Source: Hemibagrus wyckioides (taxonomy: Eukaryota; Chordata; Actinopteri; Siluriformes; Bagridae). From it: a stretch of DNA of 64,000 bases. Shown here one piece after another: positions 48,113 through 60,299 of this stretch. The position numbers were made by a program, and so were the translations under genes. The stretch spans positions 5,731,354-5,795,353 of the forward strand of contig NC_080732.1 of assembly GCF_019097595.1 (NCBI RefSeq), given 5' to 3'. How positions within the stretch are numbered: position 1 is the stretch's first letter; each line of letters starts with the position of its first letter. The notes under the pieces are model-generated. The model had not been told where the DNA came from, made no database searches, and was given only the letters and a program-made list of their open reading frames with translations.

Positions 48113-49981
48113 CTCAAGCTGAATGAGGTGCCAATTTGTTATGTGTTAAGATTTCTTATCGCACACAGAAGGAGAAGGTAAAAGTAAATGATGTGTCATG
48201 TTTTCATGCCGGATCTAGATCAAGCACTGAGAAATGACACTTAAATAAAAGCATAGATGATGATAATGTAGATGTGGAAGTACAGATAATGTTGAATTGG
48301 AGGTTTTGAACCAAATATACACTCAAGTGAAAGTCAAAAAGTAAGTGACAAGCTTAACACGTAAGCAGATTTGTCATTTTTATATTGAACAGACAGAACA
48401 GAATTCTTACAGTGAACAGACTTTGTAGCACTGTGTAGTGAAAGAATTGCTCATTAAAAATATAATTCATGTTAAATTACACCCAATATAACTTTCAAAT
48501 TCTATAGACAATAAAATGGTGTATGCGGTTTTAAACTTAATACAGAATTCACTTATTGTGATGCAGTCAGCGGCTTCAAAAATCTCTCGGCCAATCAGAG
48601 TTCAGGACTGAATCTACACGTTTTATAAAACACACTAATAAATTAATCAGCTTTACTGATCTATAGATCAGGCAACCTTCACACAGCTATGCTGATCGTT
48701 TCAATGATGTGGAATTTATTCATGAGAAATAACTGATAAAGCTTGTCCCCTGTGGTCCTGGTGTATTTGGTGTACAGGGTCTGTGTACTGTTTGTGTGTA
48801 AATAGCTGCAGTATTCTATACTGACCTGTTTACTGAATGTCCTTGTGCTGTGTTCTGAATGACTTTAGGTCACTAAATGTTGCCTACCTCCTGTAGGGAG
48901 TCAAATCTAGAACGCAACCCAAGGCGAGAGCGCTTGACAAGCAAACTAATCTTGTCGAGTTTTGGTTGCATAGAGTGACAATAACAGTGAGCAATTCTTT
49001 AAAAATGGCACATATAAATATAACACACCAGCAACCAACAGTCCTAGCAGTCAGCGTTTAAGATAACACACACACACACACACGCACACGCATACATGCA
49101 CAAGGACAAGAGAAATAGCCTGATCCACACCACCCACTGTCTGTCAACCTTGAGTGAATATTGATTGTGTATAAATTAGAGTGAGAAATGAACTGGAATT
49201 GATATTGATTAGTCATGCACTTGCACTCTGAAGACGACCAATATAGCATCATCACCTGCGCCGAACATAATGAGATTTTTTTTTTAGCTGATGTGGCAAG
49301 TTTTTTTTTTTTTTTTTGCTAATATGTCTCTGTCTGTTTAGCAACATTACTGCAACTAGCTAAAAAAAAAAACTAGCATTATAGCAAACATGCTAGCCAC
49401 ATACAAGCATTTTAGAAAACAGGCAGCAGGGCGCTAGTATTATAATAACCAGGCTAACACTTGAGTTAGCATTATAGTGACCACTGCAGACTACAAACTA
49501 GCATCGCAAAATAACAATACAGCCAACTAGATCAGCAGCACATGGTCTACTAGTCACCAAATTTTAGCTAGTTAGCTAGCGAAGAGACTACAAACTAGCA
49601 TTGTGAAGTGACAATACAGCTCAAATATAGTGTAAGGAAAATTAAACTAGATAGCAAACGATCATTTCAGGTGTTTCAGTATGTGTAAAGACTCTGGGTC
49701 TGCTCTTTATTCGATATTCCTGTCAGAAACGTTTGATTTGAACTAGACAGTGGTAGCATGCTAACTAAAATCCAGCAGAGGATAGAAAGACAGATAAGAA
49801 GAGTTAGGGCTTAAATCACTCACTTTCATCCTCAACACCACTTTGTGTAAGGAAAAAACTATCGGCTATCAGTGGGTAAAGATAAAAACTTTATTTTTTT
49901 TGTCATATTATTTCATCTATATTTCACAAGCTTCTCACCAAATTAGAGAACAATTAAATCCCTTAACTGTTAAGAAAACTG

Positions 49982-50022
<41 letters not shown>

Positions 50023-50563
50023 ATTGGCTACAGGTCACCATGCAGTCTGACTTCTTTCATACCTACGGTTTATGATGACGTTTGACATGTATGATCTAGC
50101 ATAAAATTTTCTCAGGAATTCTAACCTGACCTCCTCAACACACCCCTCTTACAGGATGGAATCATATCAGATAAAGAATTTTTCTTCCATGCCTGAATAA
50201 CCTTCACACTGTTTTAAAAAAATAATCTTTCTGTCTCAGATCCTATAGTGTTTTTCATCATGACCTTTCTCTTCTCTTGGATTTGGCCTTCAAAGCAAAT
50301 ATCTAACCACTGATCCATAAAACATCGAACCCAGAAAGACCAACACATCTGAGTGCCCAAGTCCCATACCACAAGTCTGATATCTTATAAATATTGTAGA
50401 TCTGCACTGAGAGAGAAAAGCCAGTATACAGATGGTTTCCATGAACAACATGGCTTCATGGTGGAGCAAACAGATGATGTGTTTGGAAGATAACACTGAC
50501 ACTAAGCTAGCTGAGCGAATTTATGTAGAAACCAAATGTAAGTGTTGAACCCTTTCATTTCTT
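48109..50563. other. Intronic sequence, partly a decayed TAGCAT-type array
   Basis: 49330-49640 contains two copies of GACTACAAACTAGCAT + TG/CG...AACAATACAGC about 90 bp apart and many CTAGC words, resembling the decayed array at 23.65 kb. (CA)n lies at 49068-49090 and (CT)n at 49985-50019. No gene was recognised. Confidence 0.5.
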
Positions 50564-50745
50564 GAGGGGCAGTGGTAGCTCACATGGTTAAGGCTCTGGG
50601 TCTTTGATCGAAAGGTCAGGGTTCTAGCCCCAGCACTGCCAAGCTGCTACTGTTGGGCAACTGAACAAGGCCCTTAACCCTCTCTCCTCCCAATTCCTCT
50701 GTGATGTATGTGTGGTGATAATAAAGTCTTCATCTCTGATCTTCT
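50564..50745 (+). mobile_element. tRNA-derived SINE, second copy
   Basis: It matches the 16631 copy: GGGGCAGTGGTAGCTCACATGG (A box), GGGTTCTAGCCCCAG (B box with one change), CTGTTGGGCA, AAGGCCCTTAACCC, and a tail ATAATAAAGTC. Confidence 0.85.
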
Positions 50746-50811
50746 TTCTCTAGTTGTGTAAATTGTCCTGAAATCTGAATTGCAGTACCAGAGCATTCGT
50801 ATGTGAGCTGT

Positions 50812-51356
50812 CACCAACCATAACATTATGACCACCTTCCTAATATTGTGTTGGTCCCCCTTTTGCTGCTAAATCAGCCCTGACCCGTCATGCACTGTGT
50901 ATTCTGACACCTTTCTATCAGAACCAGCATTAACTTCGTCAGCAATTTGAGCAACAGTAGCTCGTCTGTTGGATCGGATCACATGGGCCAGCCTTCGCTC
51001 CACACGTGCATCAATGAGCCCTGGCCGTTCATGACCCTGTCACCGGTTCACCACTGTTCCTTCCTTGGGCCACTTTTGATAGATACTGACCACTGCAGAC
51101 TGGGAACACCCCACAAGAGCTGCAATTTTGGAGATGCTCTGATCCAGTCATCTAGCCATCACAATTTGGCCCTTCGTCAAACTCGCTCAAATCCTTACGC
51201 TTGCCCATTTTTCCTGCTTCTAACACATCAACTTTGAGGACAAAATGTTCACTTGCTGCCTAATATATCCCACCCACTAACAGGTGCCATGATGAGGAGA
51301 TAATCAGGGTTATTCACTTCACCGGTCAGTGCTTATAATGTTATGCCCGATTGGTG
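50812..51356 (-). mobile_element. Tc1/mariner deletion derivative, copy 3 (family A)
   Basis: It begins CACCAACCATAACATTATG and ends ATAATGTTATGCCCGATTGGTG. The minus strand holds the best-preserved transposase N-terminal remnant of the family in this window (SKIAALVGCSQSAVVSIYQK-like, then RRATVAQIADEVNAGSDRK-like), with frameshifts. The plus-strand ORF across it is a shadow. Confidence 0.88.
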
Positions 51357-53200
51357 TATGTGATAATACAGAGGGTATGCGTCTTCTCCGTCTTCTTCTG
51401 GAGTAGATGTTGGTGTTACTTCGGAGGAGTGATTGCAGAGGCTTCACACACTTTGTCCCGCACGCAGCAGCAGGACGAGCTTTTAACTTCTCACAAAGCT
51501 CAAATAACTTTATTCCAATAAAAGTACACAGAGGCTGTTAGCAGGAGAAGCCCTTCTGTTTATTCAGGAAGGAAAAGTCTTGTGTCACATTTTTACTGAA
51601 CTGTGTTTTGTGTCCCCTGTGTTTCATGGACATGGTTTACAACTGTAATTTAATTTCATGTTTAATTGATGATGGCATGTGGGGCAGAGTTCGCCTTGAA
51701 TTTCTTTTTGATTAACTCCTTTTATTACTTTTAGGAACTTAATTATAGCCCTGGTAATTTCTTTTTAACTTCTTAAATTTCCTCCAGTTTGGTTTGTTAA
51801 TTAAACTTTACTTTCTTACGTCTTTCTACAACTTATTAATAACTGCTTATTTTATGAACTGCTTAATTAAATGAAAGGAAAGTAAACATTTTATTTCACT
51901 GTATAACTTTCTTTAATCATCAACGTTGCTTTGTATTATTTTTTACAGATCTTTTTTTTTCAGCTGTGTATCTTTATTACTTGATCTCTCATTATTTTTT
52001 TTAGCTAGCTGTGTTTCTTATCTAAGCGTAAAATTCCTATATTTCCTTTTCATTCTTTAACTTTTTCTTCTTTCTCTGTGCGGTCGGATTAATGTCTCCG
52101 TTGCGGCTGTCTGAATCCTAATGCACTCCCATATAGCTTTTCACCCACTAAAATCACGATACGCCCTAATATTCCTGCACTTAGAGGTTCTCCTAAACCA
52201 CATTCCTGCAGTAACGCAGACCCCCAGTGCATATCGGCTAATGCTAATACTAACAGGTTTACTCTAAGTAGCACTCACCACTTCTCTGAGCAGCACCCAC
52301 TTATACATAATGAAATGTGGGGCAGTTGGAGATCTTTGTAAAGAAATTACACACATTATCTCCTTTAAAAGGATCTACTCTGGACAGTATTGTGGTTGTT
52401 TAAAAAAAAAAAAAAAGCACTCAGTTGTTTCTGCATTCTTGCAAGTATTTGGGATTTTTAATTTTTTTTTTTTAGTATATGTAGCTTTGTGAATAGAGTG
52501 GCTGCATCACAGCTCTGGCTTCTTGTGTGTCAATGGGTTTCCTCTGAGTTCGCCAGTTTCCTCCCATCTCCTGAAAGCATGGTAGCTGGCTAAGATAAAT
52601 TGCATTAATTGTGAATTTTTTTGCAATCGTGACGAATTCCTACCTCACATCTAGTGTTCTCCAGCTCCAGGTTAAAGCAGTTTAGTGAAGATGAATGGTC
52701 GCGTGTAATGATCAAGCCTGCTGGGTGAACACAGAGCAGACTGAGACTGAAAGGGTTTTTTTTTTAGCACTTGGTGAGTTAAACTTGGAATCTGTTTTTT
52801 GCCATGAGCGACGTGCCACCAGAAACGTACAGAACCCAGCGTGACTCACCACTCATGTGAAAACAAAACAGCGGAGGAATGTCCCACTTTGCAGATTGTG
52901 CCTCATTGCCTCAGGGAGAAAACACTGAACTTTTTGAATTGCAGGAGAGGGGTTCAGACATATTGTGAAGGTTATACAACAAGTTCTGCCTCCAGTATTA
53001 GGATGTAGAAAAGAACAGACTGAATCAGTAAGTAAACTTATCCATGGTTCCCTTGGCAGAAATGTTCATACGGTTTCTGTGTTCCTAAAAAAAGATCCTG
53101 CAACAGGAACACACCTGCAATTACATCATTCCTGCAATGGAAGCATAGTCACATAACACAAATCAGTGTCTCTCTCTCTCTCTCTCTCTCTCTTTGGGTT
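51357..53200. other. Intronic sequence without recognisable features
   Basis: AT-rich at 51640-52080. A (CT)n lies at 53167-53194 at the end. No gene or repeat family was recognised. Confidence 0.45.
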
Positions 53201-53204
53201 TGGG

Positions 53205-53697
53205 TTGTACATTATATGGGCAAACGTTTTTGGACATCACAGACATGTTTGGTTCCTCCCTACTCTGTAGGCACAATTATAGAGAATGTCTTTGTATGCT
53301 TTTATCAGTACAATTTCCCTTTACTAGATCTAAGAGTCCCAAACCTTTTCCAGCATGACAGTGCTCCTCTGCACAAAGCATAATCCATGAAGGCATGGTT
53401 TGTCAAGGAACCTGCGTGTCCTGCACAGAGCCCTGACCCCAACCCCACTGAACACCATTAGGATGAACTGGAACACTGACTGCACCCCAGGCCTTCATAC
53501 CCAACATCAGTACCTGATCTCTCTAATGCTCTTGTGGCTGAATGAACACACATTCCCACAGCCTTGCTCCAAAATCTAGAAGAAAAGAGTGGAATTTATT
53601 ATAACAGCAAAAAAGGGACTACTCTGGAATGGAGTGTTCGAAAACAAAAACATTTTTAATGTGTCCACAAACTTTTTGGCATTTGTCAATATGGTCA
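53205..53697 (+). mobile_element. Tc1/mariner derivative with transposase C-terminal relic (family F)
   Basis: TTATATGGGCAAACGTTTTTGG at the left and CCACAAACTTTTTGGCAT at the right form the inverted ends. The plus strand holds a decayed stretch of the catalytic and C-terminal region: CCAGCATGACAGTGCTCC, GCACAAAGCATAATCC, CCTGCACAGAGCCCTGACC, CCCCACTGAACACC. Many stops and frameshifts are present. Confidence 0.8.
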
Positions 53698-54002
53698 GTA
53701 TTTTGGATTTTTACTCATGATTACATTGTTTCCTGGTGGTCAGGCAGCAGGATCCTGTGCTCTCATTGCCTCAGCCTGGGTTTGATTCCCGGGCTAACCC
53801 AGATACTGAATAGTTAACTCTCAGTGCTGGTCCCAAGCCCAGATTAAATGGGAGGAAAGGCATGCAGACCAAATGATCCGCTGTGGTGGCCCCAAACAGG
53901 GAGTAGCTGAAAGAAAAAGAAGAACAACAACTCATGTCATGCCATTGTCAGTATAAGGGGCATTGATTTAGAACTATGATTAGATTTCTGACTCCATCTA
54001 CA
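53698..54002. other. Possible SINE-like remnant
   Basis: GGTGGTCAGGCAGCAGGATCC and the B-box-like GGGTTTGATTCCCGG at about 53776-53790 suggest an old tRNA-derived repeat. The rest is not recognised. Confidence 0.4.
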
Positions 54003-54120
54003 CCAGGGGTGTCCAATCTTATCCGCAAGTGTGGGTGCAGGTTTTCATTCCAACCAAGCAGAAGCTAAACAGGTGAAAACAGGTGGAATCAGGTGTGGCT
54101 CCAAAATGCTTCTGGCTAGA
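54003..54120 (+). mobile_element. hAT-like MITE, left-half fragment
   Basis: CCAGGGGTGTCCAATCTTATCC, GTGGGTGCAGGTTTTCATTCC, AACCAAGCAG and AATCAGGTGTGGCTCC match the left part of a common fish palindromic MITE. The complementary right half is missing. Confidence 0.6.
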
Positions 54121-54895
54121 TGAGATGATATTAGGTTAACATACAGTTTTAACAGATTTCAGCTTATCCTAAGAAATCACAGTCTGATCTGTACATGCTT
54201 TTTTTTTGTACTGTAAATAAGTTGTAGTTATCCTGAATTGAAATTTCTTTGCACGCCTCCTTTAGCGGAATTCAATTTCACCACAGGAAACCGAGCATCA
54301 GTGTAGGGCCATCATACTTGGCGAAAATCAATATTCGCAAAGAAAAACTAATGAGATAAATCAGATATTTTCCCTGCAGCCATTTCACCCACTGAGAGTC
54401 AGACAGACTGTAATAATATAAAAATAACAATGTAATCATCCACTGCCCGACTCTAAAAATGATGAAAAATTAATTCATATTCATAAGTGGGTGTTATTAT
54501 ACAAAGTATACAAAAACAGTGAATTCAGGTAAAACAGACATTACAGGTCTTGCACTTAAACAACTCTTTTCCATGGCTTTGCAAAGAGATTTATATATTT
54601 TTTTAAATCCTGTAATTAAATATATAATGACTTCTTGATTTCTTGAAACTTTCTAGCAGTTTTAATTATTTGATCAGAGGTTCATTTTTAAATAAACTAG
54701 TCCTATATCGTTAAGATTGAAGCAGGATGTAATGTAGGAAGTGCTTTTGCAAATCTAATACACTGATCGATAAGGCTGTTGCGGTGCTTGAGGCTTTTAT
54801 GGATCAAAAAAAAAAAAAAATCACAGAACTGTGTGTAATAATAAATAATGCTGTAGCCACTAGGATAGTATATTTTAACACTTCAAACTGACACT
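54121..54895. other. kcnb2: 3' end of the intron
   Basis: AT-rich unique sequence before the acceptor, with a poly(A) run near 54807. No repeat family recognised. Confidence 0.5.
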
Positions 54896-54920
54896 TTTCT
54901 TTCTCTCTGTCTCTCTGCAG
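54896..54920 (+). promoter_or_regulatory. kcnb2: Splice acceptor of the kcnb2 last coding exon
   Basis: A nearly pure pyrimidine run (TTTCTTTCTCTCTGTCTCTC) ends in TGCAG, immediately before ATC TTG GCC. Kv2 proteins have a Lys-Ile-Leu-Ala sequence at the start of S1, and mammalian KCNB genes split their coding sequence at this point, so the acceptor gives a phase-0 junction with Lys as the last residue of the missing upstream exon. Confidence 0.88.
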
Positions 54921-56918
54921 ATCTTGGCCATCATCTCCATCCTCTTTATCATCCTCTCCACCATTGCCTTGTCCCTGAACACACTACCTGAGCTCCAGGT
55001 GACAGATGAGTATGGCCAGGCAAATGATAACCCTCAGCTGGCACACATCGAGGCTGTCTGCATCGCCTGGTTCACCATGGAGTACCTGCTGCGCTTCCTG
55101 TCTTCACCCAACAAGTGGAAATTCTTTAAAGGACCTTTAAATGTAATCGATTTGTTAGCCATCTTACCTTACTACGTCACTATATTTCTGACTGAGTCGA
55201 ACAAGAGCGTGCTACAGTTCCAGAACGTGCGGCGGGTGGTCCAGATTTTTCGCATCATGAGAATCTTAAGGATCCTTAAGCTGGCCAGACATTCAACCGG
55301 ACTCCAGTCGCTTGGCTTTACGCTCAGACGGAGCTATAATGAGCTCGGTCTGCTCATACTGTTCTTAGCGATGGGAATTATGATATTCTCAAGCTTGGTG
55401 TTTTTTGCAGAGAAAGACGAAGACGCAACAAAATTTACGAGTATACCAGCTTCATTTTGGTGGGCCACTATCACCATGACAACAGTTGGATATGGCGATA
55501 TTTATCCACAGACATTGCTTGGTAAAATAGTGGGCGGGCTTTGCTGCATCGCAGGTGTGCTGGTGATCGCTTTACCAATTCCTATCATTGTCAATAACTT
55601 CTCCGAGTTCTACAAGGAGCAAAAACGCCAGGAGAAAGCCATCAAGAGACGAGAGGCCTTAGAAAGAGCCAAGAGGAACGGCAGCATTGTCTCCATGAAC
55701 CTGAAAGACGCCTTTGCCAGGAGCATGGAGTTAATGGACGTTGTGGTGGAGAAGAGTGAAGACAAACCTTCCTTCGATAATCACCTGTCTCCAAGCCGGT
55801 GGGGAATTCCCAAGCGTGCTTCCTCGGATGCCAGTTTAAGACCGTTTGATAGAAAGATGGGATCACGGGAGTGTTTTAAAAGCTCGAGTCCACAGCATCT
55901 TAATGTGCAGAAACTAGAAGAAATCTACAACCAGATGAGCAAGACACGATCCTTATCAGACCTCGACAAAAATCTGAGTGCTGCCGGGCCAAAGCAGGGG
56001 GCACAGAATGCCAAATCTCATCGACAACGGAATAGACCTGCTTCGGATGTACCACACATGGCGAGCATTGACAGCTTTGCGAGCTGCACTGCTGAACTCA
56101 GAGAAGCCAACAGGTCAAACCCTTCTTCTAACACCGCAGCTCAGCTTGAGCAAAGTCAGACTGAAGTGCCTCCACTTTCCTACAAGAACTCACCATCAGA
56201 CATGTCCAAAGTTAGTCCAGAAGAAGAGGATGAACAGTTTGATTACACGTCTAAAAACCGAGTTAACCAGGTAGCATCCAAAGAAGATGATGAGTGCTTT
56301 GTGGAGAACACAAGTTTGGTGAAAAGTGGTACACCAGTTGAGACAGCCTTCCAAATTAGTCCTGAACAGCAAAGCCAATTCGATTACTCACCTAGTCATC
56401 ACGTAACATATAATAAAGCTATTGTGAATAACACGGCATTTTTAATTCAGAGCGTTGACCCAGACATGACAGTAAATTTTCTAGGAAATACAGATGACGC
56501 TCCTCTAACACCTCCAAGCACTTCCTCTGCTCAGGAACTCAGCATCAGTTTTCTGGAAGACAACGACTCACCGAAGCAAGAGGGCTCGCCACTTTTTGCT
56601 GAATCAGTAATGCTAGCTAGAATCCCAGAACAAGGACGAATCCTTTCTCCAAAGTTTCCGCTTGGCGATTTCCATCCCAACGAGACTTTAGCGCTCCTCG
56701 AGGAACATGAGCGGGCGTCCACGGAAGAGGACATTGCCGGCACTTTGGTTCTTTCACCCAAATTTACAGCACAAAACTGCACTCAGGACGGAGTAGGTGA
56801 CAACGCAGAGGGGAAAAACGAAAGCAACCAAAGCGGACACAAAGTAGAGAATCACATGTTTACGCCAGAGATTCATCTCATGCCTGGAGATGGGGATATT
56901 TCACAAACTAGCATGTGA
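54921..56918 (+). CDS. kcnb2: Kv2.2-type voltage-gated K+ channel, last coding exon (S1 to C-terminus)
   Basis: This exon encodes 665 residues plus a TGA stop; numbering here starts at the first exon codon (ATC, Ile). The protein is the pore-forming alpha subunit of a tetrameric delayed-rectifier K+ channel of the plasma membrane, mainly of neurons. Visible in order: S1 (1-21), S2 (about 44-64), S3 (74-92), S4 with Arg/Lys every third residue (R105, R111, R114, R117, K120, R123), S5 (140-163), the selectivity filter TVGYGD (188-193) followed by IYP, and S6 with the Kv2 hallmark PIP (219-221). The long cytosolic tail keeps the clustering core SIDSFASC (382-389), corresponding to the Kv2 proximal restriction signal that binds ER VAP proteins, and [13 protein letters not shown] (321-333). 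[25 protein letters not shown] and the terminal [10 protein letters not shown]...TSM favour KCNB2 over KCNB1, whose tail as I recall it ends differently. The reading frame is open from the acceptor, so no internal start is used; the N-terminus and T1 domain lie in an upstream exon outside the window. The tail seems somewhat shorter than in mammals. Channel family is certain; paralogue call is strong. Confidence 0.95.
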   Translation: MLAIISILFIILSTIALSLNTLPELQVTDEYGQANDNPQLAHIEAVCIAWFTMEYLLRFLSSPNKWKFFKGPLNVIDLLAILPYYVTIFLTESNKSVLQFQNVRRVVQIFRIMRILRILKLARHSTGLQSLGFTLRRSYNELGLLILFLAMGIMIFSSLVFFAEKDEDATKFTSIPASFWWATITMTTVGYGDIYPQTLLGKIVGGLCCIAGVLVIALPIPIIVNNFSEFYKEQKRQEKAIKRREALERAKRNGSIVSMNLKDAFARSMELMDVVVEKSEDKPSFDNHLSPSRWGIPKRASSDASLRPFDRKMGSRECFKSSSPQHLNVQKLEEIYNQMSKTRSLSDLDKNLSAAGPKQGAQNAKSHRQRNRPASDVPHMASIDSFASCTAELREANRSNPSSNTAAQLEQSQTEVPPLSYKNSPSDMSKVSPEEEDEQFDYTSKNRVNQVASKEDDECFVENTSLVKSGTPVETAFQISPEQQSQFDYSPSHHVTYNKAIVNNTAFLIQSVDPDMTVNFLGNTDDAPLTPPSTSSAQELSISFLEDNDSPKQEGSPLFAESVMLARIPEQGRILSPKFPLGDFHPNETLALLEEHERASTEEDIAGTLVLSPKFTAQNCTQDGVGDNAEGKNESNQSGHKVENHMFTPEIHLMPGDGDISQTSM

Positions 56919-57989
56919 ACCACTGGAAGGTGGAAAAAAAAAAGAGGCATGGAGGTGTAGCGAAAGATATTTTTGCATGGCATGAAAATGAAAAGGTCAT
57001 TATATTTGTGGTATTGTCTGCAGGAAATATACGGAAAAAGATATTTATCTTCAAAAAAAAATCACGATCCTGCTGATTCATACGGACTCGACGACGGACG
57101 AGAAAGTGCAGAGAAAGAGCATGCATTAAAAACGTATGTTTACGGTGCTTAGTTTGCTGAAAGCGCTTCACTGTAAATACACCGAGGACTGAACGATGCA
57201 CATAGTCACAGAGGACACAAGAAATTCAAATCCAACTTATTTATTTAAATACCGTGCTTCAAAGACTGAAAAGTTGCAAAACAGCAACGTACTGAAACAT
57301 ATCATTACACAGTAATGCAATGTGTACCATGACAGAGCTGTCTTTTTTTTTTTATTTAAGAGTATAGTGTGTGATATCAACAACATTTTGACTGGTAATT
57401 TGCAATTTGAGTTCATATCAGATTTAATGACCAGAAATGAAGTCACGTTGGTTCAGGAATCTTGATACGAGCAGATTTTCTTACTTAGTCAGCCAGCTGG
57501 CTAGTTTGGGATGTTAATGAACATTGCGCTAGCACACCAGGCAGCTAGCAGATAAGTCAGGTTTTGAATGTGTATAATGATGATGTTTGACAGAAATACT
57601 AACATTCACCATGACAATGTGTTAATATAACTCCATATATCTCACCTGTTCTCATTTTCCATTCACATCTGCTAGCTAGCTTTCTAGGTAAAGGATTTCT
57701 AGTTACAGCAGCTAGCATAACACTGAACAGCTAATTCACAGGTAGACACACGGACACTTTTAATTCGGTTTAATAACTGATCCTTTATGTCCTGACAAGA
57801 CATAATTCACGGGTCCACGGGTCTGAATCTGAACTTACTTGCTGTCCACTTTATTAGGTACACCTGCAGTATGTTTGTGCAGTTATACAAGCGGTGTAAA
57901 AGAAAAAATCACGTAGCTACAGATCAAAAGCTTCAGTTACAGTTCACGTCGAACAGTAGAATGCAGAGAAGTGTGAGCTACATTTGCAA

Positions 57990-58295
57990 TTACATTTCTG
58001 GCATTTGGCAGACGCTCTTATCCAGAGCGTCATACAAGAGTACTTTGAAGTCTCTATCAATGAATATATATTAACACTGGTTCAATAGGTCACAGACTTA
58101 GGATTCCATCAGAAGTAGGTTTTCATCCGGCTTTTGAAGGCGGTCAGTGACTCGGCTTTACGGACATCATGGGGAAATTCATTCCACCACCTCGGTGCCA
58201 GAACCGAGCAGAGTCTAGATGTATACCTACCTCTTACCCTGAGAGATGGTGGGATCAGTCGAGCAGTGCTAGTAGATCAGAGGGAACGAGGTGCA
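57990..58295 (-). mobile_element. LINE/SINE 3'-end fragment nested in the Tc1
   Basis: It begins with the widespread fish tail GGCATTTGGCAGACGCTC + TTATCCAGAGCG and continues with sequence (TTAGGATTCCATCAGAAG, CATTCCACCACCTCGG, CTTACCCTGAGAGATGG, GATCAGTCGAGCAG) that I associate with the antisense of a fish LINE. The class assignment rests on memory of the family. Confidence 0.5.
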
Positions 58296-58477
58296 GTGCA
58301 AGGAGTATAATAATGATCTCTGTGATTTTGATCATGATTTGGTTGTTGGTATGAGATGGGCTGAGTATTCTAGAAACTGCTGGGATTTTCACATGAACTA
58401 TAGACTTTAAAAAGAATGATTAAAAAAATATTCCATTTTAATAAGGGAGGTTGATGGAGAATGGGAAGACTGGCTTC

Positions 58478-58625
58478 AAGGCAAGTCAAGGCAAGAAGCT
58501 TTTATTGTCATTTCAACCATATATACAGATTCAGTACATAGTGAAATGAAACAACGTTTCTCCAAGATCATGGTGCTACATAAAACAACACAGAGCTCCA
58601 TAAAACAACACAGAGCTAAGGACTT
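58478..58625 (+). mobile_element. Dispersed repeat B, copy 2, nested in the Tc1
   Basis: CAAGAAGCTTTTATTGTCATTTCAA, CAGTACATAGTGAAATGAA, CAACGTTTCTCCAAG and CATAAAACAACACAGAGC match the copy at 21776. A 20-bp phrase (CATAAAACAACACAGAGCT) is repeated in tandem at 58577-58617. Confidence 0.6.
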
Positions 58626-59229
58626 ACAGTTAGGCTATACGATGACTCAAATAACTACTCTGTACAACTGTGGTTCAAACTCGCTCAGACCTTGAACTGG
58701 ACACAGGCTTACTGAAATATGGACAGCTGAAGATATGTACTCACTGGCTGTTTTTTCCGATCTTCCGCTGTTCAGTCTGAGCAAGTTTGTGCCCCTGTAG
58801 TCTCAGAGTCCTGTTTTTGGCTGACAGGAATGGATTTTGTGTTTTGAGATGCTTTTCTGCTCTCCACAGTTGTAAACAGTGATAAATTGACTTACCAGTG
58901 TTGATTTAACTCGGATCTCTCTAATCAGCATGTTGTTTCTACCCTCAGAGCCACTGATCACTGGTTGTTTTTTGTTTTTCACACCATTCTGGGAAAATTC
59001 TAGAGACTGGTGTGTGTGAAAATTCCAAGAAGTCGGCAGTTTCTGAAATACTCATGGTTGGTCACTGAGATTTCATTTTTATTTTATGTTTAATGTGAAC
59101 ATTTTTTAATAATACTCTTTATCTGTATCCACATGATTTTATGCATTACACTGCAGCTGTATGACTGGATAATTGCACAAATGTGCAGGTGTACAGATGT
59201 ATGTTCTGGTCATTAAATCTTGTTTTTTT

Positions 59230-59231
<2 letters not shown>

Positions 59232-59296
<65 letters not shown>

Positions 59297-59301
59297 TATA
59301 T
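59232..59301. repeat. (TA)n microsatellite in the predicted 3' UTR
   Basis: About 33 TA units with a single C interruption at 59291, followed by (ATA)n/(AAT)n to 59322. Confidence 0.97.
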
Positions 59302-59449
59302 TCAATAATAATAATAATAATAAACATTAGGACAGAAAAGCCATATTTTAAAATTAAAATTTTAAATTTTCAGCTCTGCTTTCAGCATGAATTTCACAGA
59401 ATTATGCTTCCAAAAATTTTTCCCTTATTACATTTGTGCCCCTTTTCCA

Positions 59450-60120
59450 TAAACAGTCCAGAGCCGGTTCTGGTTCGGTTCTCTAATGAACCTGTTTAAA
59501 AAGCAGAATGTGTTTGAGAACCAAACCATGCCATCATTTAATGTGATTGTTTTTTTATTTATTTATTTATTTTTAATATTTCCTTATTTTACTGCCATTG
59601 TGGACGCTCTCACATAACCGGACAGACAGCTTCGATTGTTTATGTGGTTCATTCTGATTCGGTTAGCATTAGCATTAGCGACGTAGCTCCCCCTCAATTT
59701 GTTAATTGCCAGTGAAGTGTTTCTTCCTCAGACCGCAAATTGTGACATTGATCTCACTCTTTGTGTCAAACCTAATATTCACATAATCATCTCGTATTCA
59801 TGTATAATTTCATGCAATCAACTCTGTTGTCATGGCGACTAAACGTCCTCCAAAGTCTGTCAGGTCTTCTGTTCCGGTTTGTGCTTCAATGCTGTTTTCA
59901 ATGCACACTTGTTGACTTCCCCCTCGTGACTCGTCGTTAGTCTAGTGTGCGAAATACTAGTGGAGGAAATCATTTTTGGACGCTCTTGCTTCATTCAACA
60001 GAACCACTGGTCTAAAGCAAGGTCTTCTGGGTAGATAGTTTCCCTGATGCCTACAGTGATGTCATCCGGATCCCTCATCCCTCATATAGTGCTCTTCTAA
60101 CTAACAAGCCAACAAAGTAA
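59450..60120. other. Possible old transposon-derived block
   Basis: CCAGAGCCGGTTCTGGTTCGGTTCTC followed by GAACCAAACC recalls the ends of a fish hAT-like element, and CpG density is raised. No matching opposite end was identified. Confidence 0.3.
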
Positions 60121-60299
60121 AGGTAGTTTAAAAAAAAACTGGACTTAACTAAGGGGAAGTGGACAAAAGAAGTGCGTTAAAAAGAGAATTGGAACTCTCC
60201 AGCACCGTATAGACGGAAACATCCATTTTTATTTCATTATCATGTGGAGTAAAATGATTTCAGTCAGACTGAACCCCAGTTAACTTTCAGCTATCATTT

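Larger units (their letters stand above)
57846..59216. mobile_element. Composite fold-back Tc1 (family D) in the predicted 3' UTR
   Basis: The left arm starts TTTATTAGGTACACCTGCAG and runs on the plus strand through the transposase N-terminal region (GATTTTGATCATGATTTGG, ACTCAAATAACTACTCTG, CACAGGCTTACTGAAATATGG). From about 58745 to 59216 the same family appears in inverted orientation (CTCAGAGTCCTGTTTTTGGC, GAGATGCTTTTCTGCTC, GATCACTGGTTGTTTTTTG, AATTGCACAAATGTGCAGGTGTACA). Two other repeats interrupt the left arm at 57990-58290 and 58478-58625. Confidence 0.75.

Noticed and set aside
54924..54926. TTG as start codon of the potassium channel
   Set aside because: The exon continues from an upstream exon; the acceptor CAG ends at 54920 and the first codon is ATC.
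57846..59216. Independent gene downstream of kcnb2
   Set aside because: All coding-like pieces belong to Tc1 transposase or LINE-like relics with breaks.
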